64,000 nt of DNA from Symbiodinium sp. CCMP2592 (GCA_905221615.1 CAJNDT010000127.1:189501-253500), one strand, 5' to 3'; positions 10,285 to 18,895 are shown, counted from the first letter of the stretch. Numbers and translations are program-made. Notes: generated from the sequence alone by a model not told the origin.

Positions 10285-11208
10285 TTGGGCCTCTTCGAAG
10301 GGCGATCCATTGGTGCTCAAATTTTCATGGATGACCGCACTCTCTGGGTGGAACCCCAGGGATCTCTTCAGGACCTTGATGCCGCTTTGCATGCAAGTGC
10401 TGACTTTGATCAGGCTTTCTCGTTGAAGCTCGCGGAGGACAAATGTTTTATTGCTGCCAAGCATCACACGGACACCACCCGCCTCCTTGCTACCAAGTGG
10501 AACTTCCTGACTTGCGGGTCCCTTGAGCTTTTGGGCGTGTCCTTTAATTTTGAGGGGTCAGGGGCTATCCCTAAATTTTCGCTCCGAAAGGCGGTTCTCC
10601 GGTTGAGATTGCTTCGGTGGACCCAAGCCGCAACCACTTCCCGAATCATGCTTGTGAGGTCGCTCGTCATGCCTTGTTTGGCATGGGCGGCGGGTTTCGC
10701 CAGACCGAGTGAAACTGATGTCAAAGCCGTGCAGCACGAAGTCCGCTTCCTGTTCAATTTGGGTTATGGGGGTGATGTTGCCACGGTTGCTTTCTATGAG
10801 CTTTTAGGTTGGGGCCTTGAACCATCTTTCGCCCTTGACTTGGGCCTGTGCCGACTGTTCTGGCGATGGGTCTCCAAGCCACCAGTGTGGCAGGAAGAAG
10901 TCCCGATAGGCTACTGCCCGGGGAGCTGGCATGTTCAACTTCCCGAAACTGAAAACCTACTCAATCGCACTGGCTGGTGGTTTTCTCGTGATGCCACTAC
11001 CTTGTGCAGAAGGGATGCTGCTGGAGCCCTTCGCAAGGTTCACATAGGCCTCGAAAGCTTTCGCATTGTTCAGGATTGGCTTGAGGGGTTTTATCGTCAG
11101 CAATACCTCCGTTGCCGGAGAGTGTCGCATAACATGCACCGGGTGCTTGAAGATGATGCAGCCCGAGGTCTCGAGCTTCCGGCCCCACCGAGGGGTTTTC
11201 GCATCTAG
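10285..11208 (+). pseudogene. LINE-a RT, C-terminal part
   Basis: It begins inside the palm with IFMDDRTLWV, the F-x-D-D active-site box of non-LTR RT. It continues through FSLKLAEDKC, LELLGVSF and the thumb (WTQAATTSRIMLVRSLVMPCLAWAAGF). The N-terminal half of RT and any endonuclease are absent, consistent with 5' truncation. It ends at a single TAG (11206-11208), after which the same frame stays open into the next segment, so the two were one protein. Confidence 0.8.
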
Positions 11209-12195
11209 TTGCAAGGCCACAAAAGGGTTCTAGCTGACAGATCGTCGATCTACAACCGTAGGGCGGCCTTTCTTTCAGGCGGCACCACGTGGCACTTTGA
11301 GAAAAGCGTAGGGCCTCGCCGAGACCAACAGCACCATCGGTGCCTTTGTGGGGCGCCCCGGCCGAGCCGTGCCCATTTGCTATGGGCATGTCCTTCTACT
11401 GCTGACCTCAGGAGCAACATCGAGGCACCCAGGCATAGAGGTGAAGAGCGGTTACTGGCCAAACACATTGCCGAATCTCCGCTTCCGCCGCCTGCTGTTG
11501 ATGCTGAAGGCCTAGTTGACGAAACGGCAGAAGCCATTCTGACTGAAATGTTGGGATCCAATTCCATTGCGATTGCGACCGACGGTTCCTCAAAGGACGG
11601 AGTCGCGGCCCACGCTGTCGTTGTGCACAAGTGCACAAACGCTTTTGCGGGCGGCAACAGCTGTGAAGATCAGTCATCATTTCGGGCAGAGTTGAGCGCC
11701 ATGCTTTTGGCCCTTAAAGCTGTGGTGGTGGCTGCTTCGCGAGGAGCCAGAGGGAGCATCACAATCGCTGTCGACTGTTCAGCGGCCCTTCAAGCTCGCT
11801 TTAGTTGCCCGTCTCTCCCGTTGTTTACCGCTCATTTCCAGCAGCTCGCTGCTGAGATACGCGGCTTTGATGTGGAACTTCGCTTCATGTGGATCCCTGC
11901 ACACAACCGCAAAGCGACCTGGGCCCCTCCCAACTCTCCGTTCAGCGCTGCATTCCTGCGATCTTTGAATGACGCCGCAGACCGTGCTGCCAAGGATTGT
12001 GTCGCCAGGCGACTTAAAGGGTCCCTCAGGGAAAAATGGGTGGCCGAGGCTGCTCGTGTTAAAGCGTGGGAGGAGGCTGCCGTCAGAGCTTCTGCAAAGG
12101 CTGCCGAAAGGCTCCACTGCTTCCTTGAAAGTCTTCCCCGTGTTGGGACTGAAGTTGCCTGCGATGCCAGCTCTCCCCCGGGAGCTGGTACTTAG
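11209..12195 (+). pseudogene. LINE-a zinc motif and RNase H
   Basis: In frame with the RT after the TAG at 11206-11208. HRCLCGAPRPSRAHLLWACP gives C-x-C...H...C, the zinc motif usual near LINE C-termini. RNase H follows: IAIATDGSSKDG (first Asp), FRAELSAMLLAL (Glu), ITIAVDC (Asp) and FMWIPAHN...DAADRAAKD (His, Asp). Together with the RT this would be an RT-RNase H protein as in I-like LINEs. Apart from the TAG, the frame is intact. Confidence 0.8.
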
Positions 12196-12890
12196 TGATA
12201 GGGTTTAGGCCCGGTTCCCCAACCCTCTTGTGTGCTGGCACTACAGTGCCCTGGGCTGCTGTGGGGCTGCTGACTACTGAGCAGCATGGGCGCTTTGGTG
12301 CCTCTGCTGCGGGCTGCGAGCCCACGGGAATCCTGAACAGGACTGAGGCTCTGAACCTTCTTCAAAGGTGGGGCACCACGACGTGCTCCTCTCCTTGGCT
12401 CTCGTTCAACGGTGAGCCGCTGTCGCTGTCAAGTTCTACCTCTTTTCGGTGTCGCTGGCACTGAAACCTCTTGGCTCTGGCTGGGCTGCTGCTGCTGCGC
12501 GGCTGTGGTGCTGCTGGCGCCGCTGTGGGGCTGCTCAGCCGAGGTGGACTGAGCTCAAACAACGCCGTCTCGACTGAACTGCTGCTGTACAGTCTTTCTG
12601 TAGGGTCCTCAAGTGTTGCTTGCCGGACTTGTCGTAGAAGAACAGTTGAGCTACCTGCTCATCTTCATGTGTGCCATGAGTTCACCCTGTACACCCCGAA
12701 CTCCAATGCCACATGTTTTGAAAGTCGTAGGCTCCCGAAGCTGCTTGTAAACGTAGCAAGCGGAGCTTTCTTCACTCGAGTGCCGAAGACTCTCACGTCG
12801 GACCTCTGGCTACCGTGCGAGCCGGCATCTTGTACAGTTTTATTTTGATACTCGTATCTCTTGCAGTACAGTGCGTGAGACACCTGTATC
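12196..12890. other. LINE-a 3' region
   Basis: About 690 bp, rich in GCTGCTG, with short frames only. It would be the 3' untranslated part of LINE-a. The border with DIRS-1 lies between 12840 and 12900. No poly(A) or tandem tail is seen. Confidence 0.45.
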
Positions 12891-12899
12891 CTGACGCCG

Positions 12900-13296
12900 A
12901 CAGCTTGACACGTCGCTTGCGCTTGCGTGGGCGGCGCGAGAACTCAACAAGCAAAAAGAGGCACTTGTGAAGAAGGCTATGACGACCAAGTATCCATCCA
13001 TGCTAATTTTAATGGAGGTAGCCGAAGAGCTATCCCAGAAGAACTGTGAGCTACAGCTCCAGTGGATACGAAGAGACATCAACCAGCTAGCGGACGATCT
13101 CACCAATGAGGAATTCAAGGAGTTCGACCCCGATCAGAGGATAGATCTGAAAGGGGAGGACTTCAAGTGGCGAGTCCTTGGCCGGCTACTCGCGCATGCA
13201 GATAGCTTCTATAAGGAGCTAGGCACGCGGAAGCGAGGGACCCCGGATAGGGTGTCGAAGTTTAGCCGAAAGGCCAGGAAGCTAGATCCCTGGTAG
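12900..13296 (+). pseudogene. DIRS-1 RNase H, C-terminal part
   Basis: WAARELNKQKEALVKK, then LQLQWIRRDINQLADDLTNEEF (13050-13120) and FDPDQRIDL. The W-x-x-R-D-x-N-x-x-A-D-x-L-T-N text is the typical end of the RNase H domain in DIRS and related RTs. A Lys/Arg-rich C-terminus ends at a TAG at 13294-13296. It is the continuation of 8869-10262 across the LINE-a insertion, and perhaps 60 residues are missing at the junction. Confidence 0.75.
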
Positions 13297-13312
13297 CCTG
13301 AGTGGCGATGCG

Positions 13313-13513
13313 TGGGGATAGATAGCCGAAGGCTATCGGATCTCCAGGCAACCTGGGATAGTTGCCACTTCAGACAAAAAGTCGTCCGTGCTAGCTGAGT
13401 GTGTTTGTCCTGTTTGGTTGTCGCTCGGCTAGCTCGCAAGCTAATTATTCGCTACTACTATCGTCCTGGAGGTGTTCTGGGGATGGTGGTGGGATATAGG
13501 AGCTAGTGCACGT
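13313..13513 (+). repeat. DIRS-1 B1 repeat
   Basis: About 201 bp from TGGGGATAGATAGCCGAAGG to AGCTAGTGCACGT. It repeats at 13760-13959 with one 1-bp indel in a T run and one substitution that I could see. It immediately follows the RNase H stop. Confidence 0.9.
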
Positions 13514-13743
13514 ACCTCGTGACGAGGAACGAGTTACGACTATGTGTGCTAGCTAACCTATTTCCACTCAAAGCTATTGAAGGTAGCTTCGCTAGAAACG
13601 AAGTTTCGTTCGCTATCGTCGCTCGCAGGAGAGTTGCCTCTGACATGCGAAGACAGGATAGCTGTGACTTGGAATGGCTACGAATGTGTGTGACCGTTGC
13701 CATTCTGGATAAAGTCCCCCATCAGGGGGGTAATTTTGAAGTA
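13514..13743 (+). repeat. DIRS-1 A2 repeat
   Basis: It starts with an imperfect palindrome (CTCGTGACGAGGAACGAG) and ends with the 41 bp shared with A1. The start aligns with the left end of DIRS-2 (CTCGTGCCGAGGCACGAG), and later blocks (TTCGCTAGAAA, GAAGG) also align, so the full A repeat is ~230 bp. Confidence 0.8.
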
Positions 13744-13759
13744 CCCACCCTACCCACCC

Positions 13760-13959
13760 TGGGGATAGATAGCCGAAGGCTATCGGATCTCCAGGCAACC
13801 TGGGATAGTTGCCACTTCAGACAAAAAGTCGTCCGTGCTAGCTGAGTGTGTTTGTCCTGTTGGTTGTCGCTCGGCTAGCTCGCAAGCTAATTATTCGCTA
13901 CTACTATCGTCCTGGAGGTGTTCTGGGGATGGTGGCGGGATATAGGAGCTAGTGCACGT
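13760..13959 (+). repeat. DIRS-1 B2 repeat and right end
   Basis: A near-identical copy of B1. It ends at ...GTGCACGT, exactly where the Copia-1 reading frame resumes (YLKRKYV from ~13962). Between A2 and B2 lies a short CCCACCC-type linker (13744-13759) also present in DIRS-2. Confidence 0.88.
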
Positions 13960-14260
13960 GTTATCTCAAAAGGAAGTATGTGTTTGTTCCTGAAGGAATT
14001 GTGGTACAACCAAACCAAAAGTACGTCAGGAAGCTCATTGAGTTGTGCGACCTTGGAAGGTTGAAGAGTAAGGCCACGCCAGAGCATGTGGATCTGGTAA
14101 AGGAAGACCGGAGTAAGGAGTTGAGTGCTGAAGAGACAAAACGGTTTAGATCTGGACTTGGATCTATCTTGTACCTAGCGCAGGACAGGATTGACTTCAG
14201 TATGCCTCAAAGTGTTTGGCATCAAGTATGTCGAAGCCGACAGTGCAGGCACTAAAGTGT
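13956..14260 (+). pseudogene. Copia-1 RT, C-terminal part
   Basis: The frame reads YLKRKYVFVPEGIVVQPNQKYV, KATPEHVDLV and LGSILYLAQDRIDFSM, the standard connection between Copia RT and RNase H (compare ALGCLLYLAPDRPDAQY in Copia-2). It changes frame near 14215 to ASSMSKPTVQALKCLKHLIVYL. It is the far side of the DIRS-1 insertion. Confidence 0.85.
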
Positions 14261-14933
14261 CTGAAGCACTTGATTGTGTATTTGAGCGGAACAGCCACAA
14301 GGGCTACCCTGTTACAGTATACCGAAATCGGAAGCCGGTTGATCACGAAGCTGAATGGCCAAGAGGATGACGAAATAGTCAAGGACACCGGACATGTTGT
14401 GGAAGTGTCTTCGGGATTGGGCAAGTCTGAAAACACCTGAAAAGGCCAGAAGGAAGAGTACCTCATCAGGTATCATCGTACTGAACGGAGTACAAGTGTT
14501 ATCGTTTTCAAGGACCCAGAAGGCCACATCATCATCAAGCTGTGAAGCAGAGTTGTACGCACTAAGTGGAACCTGTGGAGAAGCTATCCTAGTCGGAAGG
14601 CTATTTGAGTTCCTAATCAACACTCCTGTACGAGTGGAGATACGGTGCGATTCCTCATCTGCGCGGCAGTGGAGTCAACGAAGAGGAGTTGGACGTCTGA
14701 AGCATGTGGACGTTAGGCTGTGTCAACTGCAAGATTGGGTACGAGACAATCTTGTGAAGCTTGGAACAGTAAAGACTGCTCTAAATGTAGCGGACTTGAA
14801 CACCAAGAAGTTGTCGTATGCCAGAAGGTCATTTCTATTGTATCACTTGTCCCAAGTGGAGTATGCCGAGGATGCAGTATTGAGTATACAGGAGAGAAAG
14901 AGTATCAAAAGTACGAACAGGAAAAGAAATTGA
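14216..14933 (+). pseudogene. Copia-1 RNase H
   Basis: Two frames: 14216-14440 (KHLIVYLSGTATRATLLQ) and 14394-14933, with ARRKSTSSGIIVLNGV, SSSSCEAELYALSGTCGEA (catalytic Glu), RVEIRCDSSSARQWSQRRG (catalytic Asp) and HVDVRLCQLQDWV. The first Asp box is degraded in the frameshifted zone around 14390-14450. RNase H removes the RNA strand during reverse transcription. Confidence 0.85.
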
Positions 14934-15015
14934 AAGAGTATGTCGGAAGTGGTCAGATCAAGAACCTGATCAGAGCAATACAGATTTTCCATTTGATGAA
15001 ACCGACTACCGCAGT

Positions 15016-15303
15016 TTGGCTCAAAGGAGAAACAGAAGAAGAAGCCAACGTATCCCTTGGAAAAGGATGGACAACATGGAAGGAAACTTCAGCAAGTTTG
15101 AAGTTGGGATGATCGTATGCGTGCTGTTGTTGTCGACCCCCTACATCATCACGCTGTGGAAGAAGATGAAGCGGATGTTGGATTTGGCATTTGGACTTGG
15201 AAAGGTAAAGATTTCAACTGCGTCGAAAGCAAGAGTATTCCATAAGCCGACCTGTTACCATGTGCAGGGAGAAGCACGAGCAGGACGTTGGGAATGGAAG
15301 TAA
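15016..15303 (+). CDS. Copia-1 C-terminal membrane segment and His-Cys motif
   Basis: A continuation of the Pol C-terminus in a shifted frame. VGMIVCVLLLSTPYIITLW is a clear hydrophobic segment followed by KKMKRM, so one membrane span with a basic stop-transfer side is likely. Next comes VFHKPTCYH (His 15241-15243, Cys 15252-15254). The matching second half, AEGFRHCWICYPE with C-x2-C at 15341-15352, lies in the next frame. The H-x3-C...A-x-G-[FY]-R-x-C-x2-C layout resembles small Ada-like metal-binding motifs. An analogous region exists in Copia-3. Confidence 0.55.
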   Translation: MAQRRNRRRSQRIPWKRMDNMEGNFSKFEVGMIVCVLLLSTPYIITLWKKMKRMLDLAFGLGKVKISTASKARVFHKPTCYHVQGEARAGRWEWK

Positions 15304-16057
15304 TTACGAGGAACAGGCATTGGCAGAAGGATTTCGCCATTGCTGGATATGTTATCCAGAAACCCGTCCTGGAGGAGTAGTTCAAAGTAAAGGACGTGGA
15401 AGACGCATGGAACCTCGTGTACAAGAAGACAGCGATGACTGTTGGGAAGTCATGGAGTATACCGTGGAGTCAACTTCAGGATGTCCGAAGAAATGCTACT
15501 GGTGCGGAGAAAGGAAGTGTACTCGTGAGAAACAGGACCATACTTGGTGTGCATGTGGGCCATGCATATCGGAGTACGCGACGAAGAAGTGGAGGATGGA
15601 CTACGACCAGACAAAGGAACCTCCCAAAGCTCAGGAAGCACCAGAACAAGGAGCACGTGGATCTGGAGAGTCAGATCATGGATGGAATGCCGGAGTGCAG
15701 CGCCGGAACCTAGGAAAAGGATCTCTGAGAAAGCGTGGAAGAGCAGCGTTGGGAACGCCGGATATCGTACACACGGATGGAACAAGGATGCCTATCATAA
15801 GTGAGGAAGACTTTCGTCGTGGAGGAAGAATTCTCTCTGGGAAGAACAATGCAGAGAATCCGGCAATGATGGAATTCCGTGGAAAGATGATGACAATGGA
15901 AGAAGTCGGAGAGACGGTCATGGAAGGCGATTGCGTAGCATCGTATGAGGACTACTGTGAGAGACAGAACCAGGAGCAAGGAAAAGAACCGGACAAAGAT
16001 CCGGAACCTGGCACCCCAGACAGTACGGAACGTCGTACTGAGGGACCCCTCGCCTGA
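15260..16057 (+). CDS. Copia-1 Cys-rich terminal region
   Basis: A 265-codon open frame. It holds HCWICYPE (~27-34), then a dense Cys cluster SGCPKKCYWCGERKC...HTWCACGPC (~73-100), then a charged Lys/Glu-rich tail to a stop at 16057. It has no known enzymatic motif. The Cys cluster suggests zinc binding. Its place after RNase H and the membrane segment makes it either a third ORF of Copia-1 or an extended Pol C-terminus. It could alternatively be adjoining sequence unrelated to the element. Confidence 0.4.
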   Translation: MCREKHEQDVGNGSNYEEQALAEGFRHCWICYPETRPGGVVQSKGRGRRMEPRVQEDSDDCWEVMEYTVESTSGCPKKCYWCGERKCTREKQDHTWCACGPCISEYATKKWRMDYDQTKEPPKAQEAPEQGARGSGESDHGWNAGVQRRNLGKGSLRKRGRAALGTPDIVHTDGTRMPIISEEDFRRGGRILSGKNNAENPAMMEFRGKMMTMEEVGETVMEGDCVASYEDYCERQNQEQGKEPDKDPEPGTPDSTERRTEGPLA

Positions 16058-16616
16058 GAGGACGGTCACCTGTATCCGTAAGACCTACGCGGAGTACATG
16101 GTTGAGAAGCAGCAGTGAGTGTATGCCAGAAGACAGAAAGAAAAGTTCCACCCAACGAACGTAACGGCAGAAACTCCAAAGAAGGAAGAGCGTCAGCGTT
16201 GTTTCACTAGGACGAAATACTTGTTACTGTATGAACGTCAGGACATGGACGGTCTGACAGACCCCATAATTGGGGGCAGGTCAAAAGGTGGGTTGCGTGG
16301 AATGTTTAACCCAGGAGCTGTGGAGGCAAAGCCTGAAACAGTCAGGGCAGGAGGTTGGCCCGACCGCGGACCGTTGCAGCAGTACAGCACAGGGACTTCG
16401 AGGCAGGGTGTTAAGATTTGTGCATAGAACGCCCACACCTTTGGAGAGCCTAGGCTACGGCACATAGAATGTCATAGAACGACTATGCAGCGCCTTTAGC
16501 TTAAGCAGGAAAAGCGTGAACGCTCAGGGTCTTACAGTTTAACTCTATCAGTGGGCAGCAAGGATGGTCAAGGTGAGTGGTGAAGAAGAACAGATAAAGA
16601 CTGTACTTGTTGCAAC
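16058..16616. other. Non-coding stretch after Copia-1
   Basis: No convincing gene. It contains a short near-palindrome, CCCCATAATTGGGGGC, at about 16262-16277. It may hold the Copia-1 3' LTR, but I found no matching copy upstream of 2662 to prove this. Confidence 0.4.
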
Positions 16617-17280
16617 ATGGCAAGCGAGAGTGATGAAGGTGACGAAGATTATCGAGATGATGAACTGTTCAAATTGTATGAAGACCGAGACATTGACAAG
16701 ATCAATGCTGAGAAAGCAAAGCCAGGAGAGAACATCGTGAGATGGTGTGAGATCAATCAAGATTGGATGGTGAAACCATTTGAGATTCCAAGTCAAGGTT
16801 TTTCAGATTCAGAAGAAGAGATAATTCTCAAGCAAGATTGGATGGAGAAACCAGTTGAGATTCCAAGTCAAGGTCACAAGATTAGAGCAGTGAGTGCAAC
16901 GTACTCAGAGCTGGTAGAGGTCGTTCTCGACAGTGGTGCAGATTGCCACGTGTTACCTCTGGCGTACTATAGTGAAGACTCAGGTAGAGTTTCCAGCGTT
17001 GAGAATGGTTATTCAAGATGCTCAAGGAAACAGGATCAAGCCCACAGAGACAAGGGCGAACATCACGTTTGATTTTCAGAGAACAGATGGAAGTGTGATA
17101 AAGGTGAGAGACTCAGCTGTGTTCGGAGATGTTACTCAACCATTGTTTTGTTGTAGGCAAGCTTTGGAAAGTTGGATGGGGACTCGACCCCACAGATGAG
17201 TGGAATGCGTATCTGAAGAAAGGAGCGGCAAGAGTGCCAGTCAGGCTTGTGAGGAAATCTACGGAGCTCAAGTGAGAGAG
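16617..17280 (+). pseudogene. Copia protease fragment (separate copy)
   Basis: The ATG frame begins acidic, then carries a direct duplication of a ~13-residue block (QDWMVKPFEIPSQG and QDWMEKPVEIPSQG, ~47-87). Next is VEVVLDSGADCHVLP (~102), the D-S-G active site of a retroviral-type aspartic protease, matching VEVVLDSGADVSVMP of Copia-2. At about 16980 the frame changes (PALRMVIQDAQGNRIKP, FGDVTQPLFCC) and again near 17150 (VGWGLDP). The later blocks match the rest of the Copia-2 protease. It is probably a fragment of a Copia-1-like element. Gag and integrase are missing. Confidence 0.75.
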
Positions 17281-17379
17281 GTGACTGAAGAAGTCCAGAA
17301 GGTGAGAAAGCTTACGTTGACGAAGCAGTTCTGTGGAGTTTCCCCTTAACAGCGGTGCGCGACACACCTCGCATCACAC

Positions 17380-17453
17380 GCGAACGCTTCGCGAACGCTT
17401 GCGGACGCTTGCGGACGCTTTGCGGACGCTTGCGAACCCTTCGCGAACGCTTT
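17380..17453. repeat. 10-bp tandem repeat GCG[A/G]ACGCTT
   Basis: About seven units of GCGAACGCTT or GCGGACGCTT with 1-bp slips, immediately downstream of the protease fragment. Confidence 0.85.
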
Positions 17454-17545
17454 AACAACGGTCGCTGGTCACTTGCTGGACCCCTGGACCCCAACCTTTA
17501 AAACGGGAACCCTTCTGCAGAGCATTCGGGAAAAAGGGCACCAAG

Positions 17546-17707
17546 ATGAAAGAGGAAAAGAAAAGTGACAAGAAGAAAGACGATCGCAAGAAGGACAAGA
17601 AGGATGAGAGAAAGAAAAGTGAGAAGAAGAAGAAGAAGGAAAAGATAACGGAAAGTCCCGAAAAGCGGGGACGAAAGGAAGCTGAGGACAGCGACCATCT
17701 TTATTAG
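17546..17707 (+). CDS. Short Lys-rich ORF
   Basis: A 53-codon ATG frame, almost entirely Lys, Glu, Asp and Arg until its last third (ESPEKRGRKEAEDSDHLY). It could be a basic piece of a Gag protein or simple purine-rich sequence that happens to be open. No relation to a family is claimed. Confidence 0.2.
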   Translation: MKEEKKSDKKKDDRKKDKKDERKKSEKKKKKEKITESPEKRGRKEAEDSDHLY

Positions 17708-17820
17708 GTGGTAGTGAGGGCAAAAGGCCCAGGACGTCCCACAATGCGAGAAAGGAGGAAGCTTGTGAGAAGGGAAGTAAGTTGAAACAGACTTACAAAC
17801 GACAGCGAATGTACTTTTGA

Positions 17821-18072
17821 GCTGAAGAGGATGCCGCGTACAAGGCTCCTGAAGCACACGTCAAAGCACTACGATCACGTTTCAAGTGGAAAAAGCCAAA
17901 GGCTATGTCGTTCTATCGACAACCACAACGAGCACCGCAACGTCAGCGAAAAATGAGTGCGACTGTCAGTGAGCGTAGGTTGCATATGGTCAAGCCTGGG
18001 ATTGTATGTTTCACTTATCAATTTTCAGGACATCCACAAAGAAGAAGGCTCAATGGAGCATGCGATAAATGA
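17821..18072 (+). other. Open stretch without an initial Met
   Basis: 83 codons are open between a TGA before 17821 and a TGA at 18070-18072. The text is basic (ALRSRFKWKKPKAMSFYRQ) and rich in Gln/Arg/Pro. It may be an exon or a retroelement remnant. Nothing else is supported from 18073 to 18430. Confidence 0.2.
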
Positions 18073-18429
18073 CAAGGCTCTGAGTCAGCGTGAGACAACG
18101 GTGAAGTGGATGGTAGAAAGTGTTTGAAGATCGCATCAAGTTGTACAATACAACCTGAGTCGATGAGGGCGTAACAAACATTTCACTTTAGTTGGTATGC
18201 CCAATTTAGTATGCTTCACTGCGTTCTCCGTAGGTCAAACGACGGCTCAAGCCCAGCGGGAAAATAGTGTGGGCCGCCCCGTGTGTTGACAAGGTTTAGA
18301 AGTTGACGTTGGTAAAAGGTTTTAAACTTTCAGAGGGCACTGCCAAGTGAAAGGCACTGAGCAGCCGATTAATTTAGGGGTGCCTTGTGAATGCGATTGT
18401 TTTGCAAATGTGAAGTTCTTCGTGAAATG

Positions 18430-18895
18430 TTGAATGGATTTCTTCCGTGGATTGCAAAGAATGAAGTTCTCGGATTCAGTCGAATGTAGCATGAGCCGAC
18501 TGTCTGCAATTCTCACTGTGTACAGTGCAAGCCGGCCTCCGAATGCCGGCTTCGTCAAGACTCGAATGTCATCCCGAATTCCGGAATGAGACCAATGATC
18601 CTTTCGCTGCTTTGATTGGTGACTGTCATAATTGTTGCTTTTGATCGCTTCGAGAATGCCACTACCAATGCTCGTTTGTTTGATTTGGAATGGTCTTCGA
18701 CTGAAGTCAAGATCAATGGACTCTGTTAAATGACACGAGCCCAACGTGCACCCGAATGTTCTTGATGCATTACAGAATGTTACGATGCCGAATGGCATTG
18801 GCTCAAGACTGGACCGAGGCTGGATGTCACAAAGGAATGTCTGCTTGAGTGTGATTGGGGAAAGTGATTGATCTTGGGTTACTCCCTAGGACTGA
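18430..18895 (+). repeat. Dispersed repeat R, copy 1
   Basis: Sequence here recurs in diverged form at about 45480-45925. Shared blocks include TCGGATTCA, ATGACACGAGCCCAA (ATGACATGAGCCCAA in copy 2), GATGCCGAATGGCATT and GGGGAAA.TGATTGA. Both copies are in the same orientation and lie upstream of an AG-terminated pyrimidine tract that precedes coding-like sequence. The long open frame on the opposite strand (18322-18798) is probably incidental, because copy 2 does not keep it open. Confidence 0.65.

Larger units (their letters stand above)
10266..12890 (+). mobile_element. LINE-a fragment nested in DIRS-1 RNase H
   Basis: A 5'-truncated non-LTR retrotransposon: RT palm C-terminus and thumb, a CCHC-type zinc motif, RNase H, then ~650 bp of 3' sequence. 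Left and right edges are set by where DIRS RNase H text stops (...TLVFARSG) and resumes (WAARELNKQKEAL), and by the abrupt loss of GCTA words between 10260 and about 13020. I found no clear target-site duplication and no poly(A) tail, so the ends are approximate. Confidence 0.75.
4958..13959 (+). mobile_element. DIRS-1: tyrosine-recombinase retrotransposon with split direct repeats
   Basis: The terminal order is A1 (4958-4998), coding body, B1 (13313-13513), A2 (13514-13743), B2 (13760-13959). A1 equals the last 41 bp of A2, and B1 equals B2 over ~200 bp. A1-ORFs-B1-A2-B2 is the arrangement known for PAT/Ngaro-type YR retroelements. The body encodes a broken tyrosine recombinase, a CCCH zinc-finger Gag-like protein, a methyltransferase-like domain, RT and RNase H. 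It lies inside the Copia-1 RT and is itself interrupted by a LINE fragment. A1 seems 5'-truncated, because A2 and the DIRS-2 A repeat are ~230 bp long. The element is strikingly rich in GCTA. Confidence 0.8.
2662..16057 (+). mobile_element. Copia-1: Ty1/Copia retrotransposon split by nested elements
   Basis: On + in order: integrase zinc motif and DDE core (2662-3778), acidic linker and RT N-terminus (3983-4957), a ~9-kb DIRS-type insertion (4958-13959), RT C-terminus (13956-14260), RNase H (14216-14933), a membrane segment and a Cys/His region (15016-16057). The RT reads into ...DKLGFIF before the insertion and resumes at YLKRKYVFVPEG after it, matching LRFLKRTLEVVPEG of intact Copia-2. About 60 codons, including the catalytic VDD box, are missing between the two sides. 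Several frameshifts mark it as dead. Gag and protease are not present upstream, and LTRs were not identified. Confidence 0.85.

Noticed and set aside
18322-18798. 158-codon minus-strand ORF
   Set aside because: It lies in dispersed repeat R, whose second copy does not preserve the frame.
18788-18811. Resemblance of CCGAATGGCATTGGCTCAAG to the dinoflagellate spliced leader end (...CATTTTGGCTCAAG), also at 45806-45827
   Set aside because: Only the last ~12 bases align, with a gap, and it sits inside repeat R away from any ORF start.
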